A program made the position numbers and the translations under genes. This document shows, piece after piece, positions 1-6,693 of a stretch of DNA of 7,113 nucleotides. The DNA is taken from contig JAIRXZ010000215.1 of assembly GCA_031267995.1 (NCBI GenBank), forward strand, positions 1 through 7,113. The letters run 5' to 3'. Numbering within the stretch: position 1 is the first letter of the stretch; the number at the start of each line of letters is the position of its first letter. The notes under the pieces were generated by a model. The model saw nothing but the letters and a program-made list of their open reading frames with translations, was not told the DNA's origin and made no database searches. This DNA comes from Odoribacteraceae bacterium (lineage in GTDB: Bacteria > Bacteroidota > Bacteroidia > Bacteroidales > Marinifilaceae).

Positions 1-6
1 TTTTGT

Positions 7-300
7 ACTTTCCCAACGTTGGGACACCATGAAACAGCCTTGTTTTGCACTTTCCCAACGTTGGGAAACCATGAAACAATATTGTTTTGCACTTTCCCAA
101 CGTTGGGGAAGTATGAAACAACACTGTTTGACGCTTTCCCAACGTTGGGAAAGCATGAAACAATACTGTATGACGCTTTCCCAACGTTGGGAAAGTATAA
201 ATCAAGACTGTATGACGTTTTCCCAATGTTGGGAAAGTATGAAACGACACTGTATGACGCTTTCCCAACGTTGGGAAAGCATGGTACAACACTGTATGAC
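7..300. repeat. Array block A: seven monomeric 42-bp units with near-perfect palindromes
   Basis: Seven units start at 7, 49, 91, 133, 175, 217 and 259. The units at 133 and 259 carry perfect 22-bp palindromes (133-154 and 259-280). The unit at 49 keeps 18 bp. The units at 91, 175 and 217 deviate from perfect pairing only at positions that would be G-U pairs in a plus-strand RNA, and the unit at 7 has one true mismatch inside the arms. The outermost pair of the dyad is A-T in the unit at 91, G-C at 133 and 259, G-T at 175 and 217, and A-C at 7 and 49. The linkers differ at several positions, so the dyad is better conserved than the linker. Confidence 0.9.
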
Positions 301-390
301 GCTTTCCCAAGATTTTGAGAAACGTTTTCCGCAAATATTTGCGTCTTCACAACGTGGGTGACACGATTATTGACACGATTTCACGCTTTC
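301..390. repeat. Degenerate centre of the array
   Basis: Two 42-bp units (301-342 and 343-384) keep the period but have lost most of the dyad. The first begins GCTTTCCCAAGATTTTGAG, so only the left arm is recognisable. The second begins GTCTTCACAACGTGGG. The next unit (from 385) restores CTTTCC and GGAAAG arms. The fact that register is kept while sequence decays suggests old units that diverged by point mutation. The 14-residue reading frame of block A ends here at a TGA at 316-318. Confidence 0.75.
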
Positions 391-726
391 CGCACGTTGG
401 GAAAGAATCATACAATCTTGTTTTATCCTTTCAAAACATCTTGAAAGAATCATATAATCCTATTTAAAGGCTTCCGCACGTTGGGAAAGAATCATACAAT
501 CTTGTTTTATCCTTTCCCAACATCTGGAAAGAATCATATAATCCTATTTAAAGACTTCCGCACGTTGGGAAAGAATCATGCAATCTTGTTTTATCCTTTC
601 CCAACATCTGGAAAGAATCATATAATCCTATTTAATGACTTCCGCGCGTTGGGAAAGAATCATACAATCTTGTTTTATCCTTTCCCAACATCTGGAAAGA
701 ATCATATAATCCTATTTAATGACTTC
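391..726. repeat. Array block B: four 84-bp higher-order units, each two diverged 42-bp monomers
   Basis: Four copies of 84 bp begin at 391, 475, 559 and 643. Each contains an a-type half (CGCACGTTGGGAAAG.. linker) and a b-type half (CCAACATCTGGAAAG.. linker). Copies 2 to 4 are nearly identical, which indicates recent duplication of a dimer, while the two halves differ from each other much more. The b-type dyad has arms CTTTCC/GGAAAG around an 8-base centre. In the b half at 427 the arms read CTTTCAA/TTGAAAG (428-434 and 441-447), so the stem is kept by paired changes. Confidence 0.9.
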
Positions 727-817
727 TGCGCGAGGGGGAACCGTCCGAAAATCCGCGTGAGCGTCCCGCGAGATGATCCGGCGCGGGCAGCGGTCAACAG
801 GGTGGGGGGATAACGCG

Positions 818-853
818 AGAAACCCGCCTTCACCGGGGTGTTGGCGGGTTTCT
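818..853 (-). terminator. Strong hairpin, probable terminator between the dioxygenase gene and the array
   Basis: GAAACCCGCC at 819-828 pairs perfectly with GGCGGGTTTC at 843-852, and A818-T853 extends the stem to 11 bp. The 14-base loop can itself pair (CACC with GGTG). The stem begins and ends with A/T-rich pairs, so it could act in either direction. There is no long T tract on either side. It lies about 110 bp beyond the dioxygenase stop and just before the array, so it may stop dioxygenase transcripts from entering the repeats. Confidence 0.55.
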
Positions 854-871
854 TGGTGTCGCGCGCGGGCG

Positions 872-920
872 CGGGGCGGGGTGGGGGAGGGGAGAGATGG
901 GGGAGGGGATGGGGGAGGGG
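872..920 (+). repeat. G-run tract with three copies of TGGGGGAGGGG; G-quadruplex candidate
   Basis: Three copies of a 12-bp unit, RTGGGGGAGGGG, lie at 881-892, 897-908 and 909-920, preceded by GGGG and CGGGG runs. That gives at least eight runs of four or more G on the plus strand, separated by one to five bases, far more than the four runs needed for a G-quadruplex. On the minus strand, the coding strand of the neighbouring dioxygenase gene, the same tract is C-rich, so any read-through mRNA would carry C-runs. The tract sits between the two hairpins that follow the dioxygenase stop. Confidence 0.75.
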
Positions 921-931
921 AGACTTTCCCT

Positions 932-964
932 CGCGCCCGGGTGTTTGCCCGACCCGCGGGCGCG
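932..964 (-). terminator. GC-rich hairpin abutting the dioxygenase stop codon
   Basis: CGCGCCCG at 932-939 pairs with CGGGCGCG at 957-964 for eight G-C pairs, and the 17-base loop has further GGGT/ACCC pairing potential. The stem begins immediately after the TAA stop (965-967, read on the minus strand). No T tract follows, so it is not a classical intrinsic terminator. It could stabilise the mRNA 3' end or work together with the second hairpin further on. Confidence 0.4.
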
Positions 965-1510
965 TTAATTGATAATCTTGTAATCGTCGAAGTCGACCCC
1001 CCTGCGGGCATCGTCGGAGTAGACGTGCAGGGTAAAGGCGGTGTCGGACAGTCCGGTGATGCGGTGGATGTGGTTTTCGTAGTCGTCCACCTGGCTGATG
1101 GCGTAGAAACTCTCGCCCGGTCGCATGACGTGCTCCAGGACGCGCTTGAGGCCGTCGGGCGTTTTCTCGAAGACCTCCATGAGCACCTCGCCGGCGATCC
1201 AGGTGTAGCCGGCGTAGAGGGGGTGACCGTGTATGGCGGTGCGGTCGCCGCGTCGCCATCCCATGACGATCATTTCCCAGCCGGTGGCGGGGTCTTTGCC
1301 GATGTAGTTGCGGGTGTAGGGGGAGGTGAACTTCTGGAAGTCGGCGACGCGGACGCGCGTGGCGGCGTCGATGGCGAAGGTTTTGAGTTCCTCGCCGAGG
1401 GGTGTGTCGAGGGGTTTCCCGGTCGTTTTTTGGAGCAGCGCGGCGAAGATGTTTTCGTACCCGGGATGGACGTCCACGGGTTTCGTCGGTTCAAAAATTG
1501 TCTTGGTCAT
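965..1510 (-). CDS. Cysteine dioxygenase (cupin fold, CDO type)
   Basis: The 181-residue protein is a cupin of the cysteine dioxygenase family, which uses ferrous iron and O2 to oxidise L-cysteine to cysteine sulfinate in the cytoplasm. This removes excess cysteine and feeds taurine/pyruvate routes. Visible landmarks: YTRN at 65-68 supplies R67, equivalent to mammalian Arg60 that holds the substrate carboxylate; H94 and H96 in IHGHP and H149 in IHRITG are the iron ligands; H162 and Y164 in LHVYS match the catalytic His155/Tyr157. Position 101, equivalent to the cross-linked mammalian Cys93, is Gly, as is usual in bacterial enzymes. An Arg rather than Gln at residue 67 favours cysteine over 3-mercaptopropionate. 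The length is typical of bacterial members. The ATG start is preceded by an A-rich leader (CTAAAACCTTAACAC) without a Shine-Dalgarno. It is probably monocistronic. Confidence 0.87.
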   Translation of the reverse strand: MTKTIFEPTKPVDVHPGYENIFAALLQKTTGKPLDTPLGEELKTFAIDAATRVRVADFQKFTSPYTRNYIGKDPATGWEMIVMGWRRGDRTAIHGHPLYAGYTWIAGEVLMEVFEKTPDGLKRVLEHVMRPGESFYAISQVDDYENHIHRITGLSDTAFTLHVYSDDARRGVDFDDYKIIN

Positions 1511-1548
1511 GTGTTAAGGTTTTAGGTGGACAATCATGTTATCGACGC

Positions 1549-1556
1549 CAAATGTA
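1549..1556 (-). promoter_or_regulatory. Possible -7 box of the cysteine dioxygenase promoter
   Basis: Read on the minus strand this is TACATTTG, a full match to the Bacteroidota -7 consensus TAnnTTTG, 38 bases before the start codon. The base triplet 19 bases further upstream is AAA rather than TTG, so the -33 element is missing and the call rests on one box. Confidence 0.4.
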
Positions 1557-1575
1557 TCTTTTTTGGTGGGGGTTG

Positions 1576-1609
1576 TTTCCCGGAAAAGGTGTTTTTTTCC
1601 CGGTAAAGC
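1576..1609 (-). promoter_or_regulatory. Direct repeat TTTCCCGGwAAAGs upstream of the dioxygenase, possible operator
   Basis: On the plus strand TTTCCCGGAAAAGG (1576-1589) and TTTCCCGGTAAAGC (1596-1609) match at 12 of 14 positions and start 20 bp apart, about two helical turns. They cover and flank the place where a -33 element should be. The second copy lies within a 14-bp string, GTTTTTTTCCCGGT (1591-1604), that recurs inside the helicase promoter at 2900-2913. A shared activator or repressor site is a reasonable inference, but no regulator is identified. Confidence 0.35.
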
Positions 1610-1630
1610 GGTAAAACGGGTATTATTACG

Positions 1631-1660
1631 CGCGTGGTGATGGGTGTTTTTCCCCACGCG
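1631..1660 (-). terminator. Hairpin after the helicase gene, possible terminator
   Basis: CGCGTGG at 1631-1637 pairs with CCACGCG at 1654-1660, starting six bases after the helicase stop codon. Read on the minus strand the stem is followed by CGTAATAATACC, which is A/T-rich but not a T tract. The position directly behind the gene supports a terminator; the 16-base loop and the lack of a T run weaken it. Confidence 0.4.
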
Positions 1661-1666
1661 GCGGGG

Positions 1667-2791
<1,125 letters not shown>

Positions 2792-2804
2792 TTTGATGTT
2801 TTTA

Positions 2805-2818
2805 GCGCCGGGAGGCGC
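2805..2818 (-). promoter_or_regulatory. Small hairpin in the helicase leader, 13 bases before the start
   Basis: GCGCC (2805-2809) pairs with GGCGC (2814-2818) around a four-base loop. In the mRNA it lies just before an A-rich stretch (TAAAAACATCAAA) leading into ATG. A second small inverted repeat, GGTCGTGCGACC, lies at 2857-2868. From the predicted promoter the leader is roughly 90 bases long, which leaves room for control at the RNA level. The stems are short, so this is tentative. Confidence 0.3.
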
Positions 2819-2890
2819 GGGTGAATATTTCGCGCGGTTCGCGACGGGGGAGAAGAGGTCGTGCGACCAACCCTGGAACAGCGGCGGGCG

Positions 2891-2920
2891 CGAAGGTAGG
2901 TTTTTTTCCCGGTTTTGCAA
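2891..2920 (-). promoter_or_regulatory. Promoter of the helicase gene (Bacteroidota type)
   Basis: On the minus strand TTG (2918-2920) is followed after exactly 19 bases by TACCTTCG (2891-2898), matching TAnnTTTG at all fixed positions but one. The spacer contains CCGGGAAAAAAAC, shared with the region upstream of the dioxygenase. It lies 24 bases beyond the nrnA stop, so the helicase probably has its own transcript and may also receive read-through from the operon; I see no hairpin terminator between them. Confidence 0.6.
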
Positions 2921-2943
2921 GCGGGACGGGTGGGGCGAGGGGG

Positions 2944-3972
2944 TTAGCCGCGGGTGTCGTTGACGTGTTCGCTGAAGAACCAGGCGGCGCTTTCGCGGAG
3001 CAGTTGCACGCACTCGTCGAGGGGAAGGGCGAGTTGCCCGCCGGCCGCGTTGCGGTGCCCGCCGCCGCCGAAGTAGCGTTTAGCCCAGAGGTTGACGGGG
3101 ATCTCGCCCTTGGATCGGAAGGAGAATTTGACGCGTTCCTTGCGCTCGGTGATTTGCACGGAGACGAGTACTCGCTCGATGGCGAGGGGCATGTTGACGA
3201 CCCCCTCCAGGTCGCCGTCCTTGAAGTCGAATTTTTCCAGCTCCTGGCGCGTGACGGGGATGATGGCGAGGGGGTATTCCTCCTCGATGGTCATTTTGTT
3301 GAGGAGGCAGTGCCCCTCCAGGCGGAGGCGGGAGAGGGAGCAGCGCTGGTAGAGATGGTCGTGCACGCGCTCCTTTTGCATTCCCAGGGCGAGGAGGTCG
3401 GCGATGACGCGGTAGGTGCGGGGGCGCGAGGAGTTGTGGCTGAGGCATCCGGTGTCGGTGGAGATGCCCGCGTAGAGGGCGTTGGCGATGCCGGGGTGGA
3501 TGATGGCCTTGCCCCACGCTTTGGCGATGAGGGTGTAGAGTAGCTCGCAGGTGGAGGATACGCGGGTGTCCGAGAAGCGGTAGGTGGCGCCTTCGGGGTC
3601 GGGGTGATGGTCGATCATCAGTATCTCCCCGCGGAATTTGCGGGTGATGGGTTCGAGGTCGCCTTCGCGGGCGAGGGTGTTGTGGTCGAGCATGCACAGG
3701 AGGCCGGCCTCGCGCAGCCACTCCTTGCACTCGCCGGGGCGGTTTTGGAAGGAGATGGCGTCGCTGACGCGGGGTAGCCACCTGAGGTAGTCGGGGAAAT
3801 AGTCGCACGAGAGCAGCCGCGCTTGCATGCCGAGGGCGTCGAATAGCTGCCAGAGCGCGGAACAGGCGCCGGCCGCGTCGCCGTCGGGCGAGATGTGCGG
3901 GATGATCGCGATCTTGAGGGAGGGGTCGGCGAGGCGTTGTTTGAGTCGTTGGATGGTCTCTTTCGCGGTCAT
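2944..3972 (-). CDS. nrnA: DHH/DHHA1 phosphoesterase, NrnA-like oligoribonuclease/pAp phosphatase
   Basis: The 342-residue cytoplasmic enzyme belongs to the DHH superfamily. NrnA relatives, using Mn2+, hydrolyse RNA fragments of two to five nucleotides to mononucleotides, and many also convert pAp to AMP. The N-terminal DHH domain shows HISPDGD (H26, D30, D32), LDHN (D96), DHH at 121-123 and TDTG (D173); the C-terminal DHHA1 substrate domain shows GGGGHRNAAGG at 302-312. Both length and motif order fit NrnA. The ATG at 3970-3972 was chosen because it overlaps the guaA stop as ATGA, typical of translational coupling. An in-frame ATG six bases earlier (3976-3978) would add only Met-Gly. It ends the operon after guaA. 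Substrate preference (nanoRNA, pAp or pGpG) cannot be told from sequence. Confidence 0.88.
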   Translation of the reverse strand: MTAKETIQRLKQRLADPSLKIAIIPHISPDGDAAGACSALWQLFDALGMQARLLSCDYFPDYLRWLPRVSDAISFQNRPGECKEWLREAGLLCMLDHNTLAREGDLEPITRKFRGEILMIDHHPDPEGATYRFSDTRVSSTCELLYTLIAKAWGKAIIHPGIANALYAGISTDTGCLSHNSSRPRTYRVIADLLALGMQKERVHDHLYQRCSLSRLRLEGHCLLNKMTIEEEYPLAIIPVTRQELEKFDFKDGDLEGVVNMPLAIERVLVSVQITERKERVKFSFRSKGEIPVNLWAKRYFGGGGHRNAAGGQLALPLDECVQLLRESAAWFFSEHVNDTRG

Positions 3973-5498
3973 TCCCATTCGATGGTGGCGGGTGGTTTGG
4001 AGCTGATGTCGTAGACGACGCGGTTGATGCCGCGGACGTTGTTGATGATGCGGTTGGAGACCTTGGCGAGGAATTCGTAGGGGAGGTGGCACCAGTCGGC
4101 CGTCATGCCGTCGGTGGATTCGACGGCGCGGAGGGCTACCACGTTTTCGTAGGTGCGTTCGTCGCCCATCACGCCGACGCTGCGCACGGGGAGGAGGATG
4201 GTGGCGGCTTGCCAGACGTTGTCGTACAATCCCTCCTCGCGGAGGAGGTTGATGAAGATGGCGTCGGCTTCCTGGAGCAGTCGCACCCGTTCGGGGGTGA
4301 CTTCGCCGAGGACGCGTATGCCCAGCCCGGGGCCGGGGAAGGGGTGCCGGCGGAGGAATTTTTCGGCCAGGCCGAGGCTCCGTCCCACGCGTCGCACCTC
4401 GTCTTTAAAGAGGAGGCGGAGGGGTTCCACCACCTTTAGTTTCATGTAGTCCGGCAGGCCTCCCACGTTGTGGTGCGATTTGATGGTTTGCGAGGGGCCG
4501 TTGACGGAGAGCGATTCGATGACGTCGGGGTAGATCGTCCCCTGCCCCAGCCAGCGGGCGTCGGCGATGTCGCGCGATTGGGCGTCGAAGACGTCGATGA
4601 AGGTGTTGCCGATGATTTTGCGTTTCCGTTCGGGATCCTCCACTCCCGCCAGGCGCGACAGGAAGAGGTCGCCGGCCTCCACGCCAATCACGCGCAGCCC
4701 CAGCTCGCGGTAGTCCTCCATGACGGAGGCGTACTCCCCGGCGCGCAGCAGGCCGTTGTCCACGAAGATGCAGGTGAGGCCGCTGCCGATGGCGCGGTGG
4801 AGCAGGATGGCGGCTACCGTGGAGTCCACTCCCCCGGAGAGGCCGAGGATGACGCGGTCGTTGCCGATCTTCGCCTTGAGGTCGGCCACCGTCGATTCGA
4901 TGAACGAGTCCGGCGTCCAGTCCTGCCGGCAGCCGCAGATCCCCGCGACGAAGTTTTCGAGCAGCGCGGAGCCGTCGGTGGTGTGGTAGACTTCGGGGTG
5001 AAATTGTATGCCGAAGGTCGGTTCGTCCTCCAGCTGGTAGGCGGCGTTTTTGACGTCGGCGGTGCTGGCGGTGACGCGGTATCCCCCCGACAGCCGCTGG
5101 ATGGTGTCGCCGTGCGACATCCACACTTGCGATCCCGCGCCGATGGAGCGGAACAGCGGGCACTCCCCGTCCACGAAGGAGAGGTTGGCGCGCCCGTATT
5201 CCCGCGAGTTGGAGGCTTTCACCTCGCCCCCGAAGTGGTGGGCGAGGTATTGCGCCCCGTAGCAGATGCCCAGCAGGGGGAGCTTGCCTTTGATGGAGGA
5301 GAGGTCGGGGCGCGGCGCCTTTTCGTCGCGCACGGAGAAGGGGCTGCCCGACAGGATGACCCCTCGCGTGGCGGCGTCCGGCGCGGGGAAGTGGTGATAG
5401 GGGTATATCTCGCAATAAACGTTTAGCTCCCGCACCCGCCGGGCAATGAGCTGGGTGTACTGGGAGCCGAAGTCAAGGATTAAAATTTTTTCTTGCAT
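3969..5498 (-). CDS. guaA: GMP synthase (glutamine-hydrolysing)
   Basis: GuaA catalyses the last step of GMP synthesis: XMP plus ATP and glutamine gives GMP, AMP, PPi and glutamate. The 509-residue protein is complete and close to the usual length (about 510-525). The N-terminal class I amidotransferase domain has the nucleophile C79 in GICYGAQ and the H167/E169 pair in QFHPEV. The ATP pyrophosphatase domain has the P-loop SGGVDS at 221-226. The C-terminal dimerisation domain has RHPFPGPGLGIRVLGE (384-399) and ends KPPATIEWE. Start ATG at 5498 gives the family N terminus MQEKILILDFGSQYTQLI. It lies 19 bases after the preceding gene and overlaps nrnA by four bases, so it is the middle gene of an operon. 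No separate promoter is evident in the 19-base gap. Confidence 0.98.
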   Translation of the reverse strand: MQEKILILDFGSQYTQLIARRVRELNVYCEIYPYHHFPAPDAATRGVILSGSPFSVRDEKAPRPDLSSIKGKLPLLGICYGAQYLAHHFGGEVKASNSREYGRANLSFVDGECPLFRSIGAGSQVWMSHGDTIQRLSGGYRVTASTADVKNAAYQLEDEPTFGIQFHPEVYHTTDGSALLENFVAGICGCRQDWTPDSFIESTVADLKAKIGNDRVILGLSGGVDSTVAAILLHRAIGSGLTCIFVDNGLLRAGEYASVMEDYRELGLRVIGVEAGDLFLSRLAGVEDPERKRKIIGNTFIDVFDAQSRDIADARWLGQGTIYPDVIESLSVNGPSQTIKSHHNVGGLPDYMKLKVVEPLRLLFKDEVRRVGRSLGLAEKFLRRHPFPGPGLGIRVLGEVTPERVRLLQEADAIFINLLREEGLYDNVWQAATILLPVRSVGVMGDERTYENVVALRAVESTDGMTADWCHLPYEFLAKVSNRIINNVRGINRVVYDISSKPPATIEWE

Positions 5499-5517
5499 GC
5501 ATGTTGTGTGTTGGCGA

Positions 5518-6693
5518 TTATTCCTCCTCTACCAGCGAGAGGGTGTAGTGATCCCAGAAGCGGTAATCGGTGTCCATCTGCTCGTAGTAGAGGCGCCCGG
5601 TCAGCGGTTGCAGGTCGTCGACGCGCACGCCGGTGGTGTGGTATTGCAGCTTTTCCTCCGCCGCGCCGCGGGAGTATATGATGCTGACGCCGCCCAGGAA
5701 GTAGTAGGAGGATACCTTTCTGTAGTGCGCGACGATGGTGGTGGTGCAACGCTCTGCCGGCGCGCCGGCGGCGGGGAGGAGGGCGCGTCCAAGCGGGTTG
5801 AAATGGTCGGAGGTGACGCGGGCGACGTACCTGATCACGGCGAGATCCTTGAGCTTGATGTATATTTCCCCCTCGTAGGAGAGCGCGGAGGCGTCCCCCG
5901 TCGTGGAGATCGTCGGCTGTTTGCAGGTGTAGGCGATGATTTGGACGGTGTCCCCCTCGTAGAAGGTTTTTCCCTGGTCGCGGAAGGTATAATCGCGGTA
6001 GTTCGCGATGTCGAGGGCGTTGCGTCCGTGCCTTACCGCGTCGGCCGTCACCACGTCGTCGAAGTTGATCATTCCCCCTGCCACCGTGGTGAGCGGCTTG
6101 TCGCGGCGCACCTGGGTGAAGGTGTAGTTGATGTCCGCGAAGGATTGCTCGGTGTCGCCGCGGGCGTATCCCCTGCCGTCGTGGAGCAGGAGGATGGCCT
6201 CCTTCTTCTCCCGCGGTTGGCCGTTGGCGAAAAGCTCGCGGGAAAAGTAGCCCTCGTAATTATAAGGACGGGGGATGTAGTTTCCGGGGATGGCCTTGAC
6301 CACCCGATCCAGGAGCTTCCGGATGACGTCCACGGAGGCTACCACCCGGACACCGGCCAGCTCGTAAGAGACCGGCGTCAGCCGGATGACGAGCTCGCGC
6401 CCTTGCAGGTCGCGGAACTTGGCGTCGCGCGAGGCGTAGCCGACGGCCGAGAAGCGCGTTTGATGGTCGGCGTAGCGTTCGGGCACCGCGAGTTCAAAGT
6501 AACCGTCCATGTCCGAGGCGACGCCCAGCGTGGTGCCGATCAGCCCGATGTTCACGAACGCCATCGGCTCGTTGGTGCGCTCGTCCAGCACGCGCCCTTT
6601 CACGCGTATCTTCTCCGCGTCCTGGGCGAACGCGGGAGAGAGAAAACCGATAAGTAATAGGAAACACGGCAGAATTCTCGTGTTCATGACCAT
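5518..6693 (-). CDS. Secreted CarboxypepD_reg-like domain protein
   Basis: The 391-residue protein starts with a signal peptide: Arg6, a hydrophobic stretch at about 8-18, and a likely signal peptidase I site AFA|QD after residue 23. No lipobox cysteine is present. Residues about 30-118 form a carboxypeptidase-regulatory-like beta domain (VKGRVLDERTNEPMAFVNI, then SDMDGYFEL, then a VGY turn and LVIRLTPVSYELAGVRVVA), the module found at the start of many Bacteroidota outer-membrane and periplasmic proteins. The remaining 270 residues resemble the region after this module in DUF5686-like relatives (YNYEGYFSRE at 144-153, YEGEIYIKLKDLAVIRYVAR at 273-292), but there is no room for a TonB-dependent beta-barrel. 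Function is unknown; an envelope location is likely. Met3 (6687) is an alternative start. It is the first gene of the operon with guaA, a housekeeping link I cannot explain functionally. Confidence 0.82.
   Translation of the reverse strand: MVMNTRILPCFLLLIGFLSPAFAQDAEKIRVKGRVLDERTNEPMAFVNIGLIGTTLGVASDMDGYFELAVPERYADHQTRFSAVGYASRDAKFRDLQGRELVIRLTPVSYELAGVRVVASVDVIRKLLDRVVKAIPGNYIPRPYNYEGYFSRELFANGQPREKKEAILLLHDGRGYARGDTEQSFADINYTFTQVRRDKPLTTVAGGMINFDDVVTADAVRHGRNALDIANYRDYTFRDQGKTFYEGDTVQIIAYTCKQPTISTTGDASALSYEGEIYIKLKDLAVIRYVARVTSDHFNPLGRALLPAAGAPAERCTTTIVAHYRKVSSYYFLGGVSIIYSRGAAEEKLQYHTTGVRVDDLQPLTGRLYYEQMDTDYRFWDHYTLSLVEEE

Larger units (their letters stand above)
1..741. repeat. 42-bp tandem palindrome array, 17 units in unbroken register
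   Basis: From 7 to 720 the sequence divides into exactly 17 units of 42 bp with no insertion or deletion (starts at 7, 49, 91 and so on to 679). A decaying 18th unit lies at 721-741, and bases 1-6 look like the end of a preceding unit, so the array continues off the left edge. Each unit opens with a dyad, at best TTTCCCAACGTTGGGAAA, followed by a semi-conserved linker of about 20 bp containing versions of ATGAAACAA..CTGTATGAC. The array is AT-rich beside GC-rich neighbours, with a sharp edge near 735-741. Because 42 is a multiple of 3, 14-residue peptide repeats can be read in more than one frame. Differences between units are mostly amino-acid-changing and stops interrupt the frame, so I treat it as non-coding. 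It is not a CRISPR: the linkers are related to one another. Function unknown. Confidence 0.93.

Noticed and set aside
19..318. Open frames reading the left array as a 14-residue repeat protein (GK.ETTLYDAFPTL type)
   Set aside because: The open frame follows from a 42-bp period. Two frames are open at once, most differences between units change the amino acid, there is no plausible ribosome-entry region, and the DNA dyad rather than the peptide is conserved.
1..741. CRISPR array
   Set aside because: The linkers between the palindromes are related to each other, the period is 42 bp, and no cas genes are present.
1..741. Plasmid iterons or ParB parS sites
   Set aside because: The dyad TTTCCCAACGTTGGGAAA does not match the parS consensus, and no replication or partition gene is visible. 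A segregation role is not excluded but has no support here.
481..813. Open frame over the right half of the array, in the same frame as the left one
   Set aside because: It starts inside a repeat, runs into unrelated GC-rich sequence, and the matching unit at 427 has a TGA at 442-444. It could be a decayed continuation of a repeat protein, but nothing favours that over non-coding DNA.
2792..3013. N-terminal extension of the helicase by 74 residues
   Set aside because: The extension is arginine/proline-rich, overlaps the nrnA coding region and would cover a good TTG-N19-TAnnTTCG promoter; relatives start at MTFQEL.
4470..5426. 318-residue plus-strand open frame opposite guaA (also 5446-6657 opposite the secreted protein)
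   Set aside because: Both are antisense shadows in GC-rich coding sequence with low-complexity composition and no recognisable motif.
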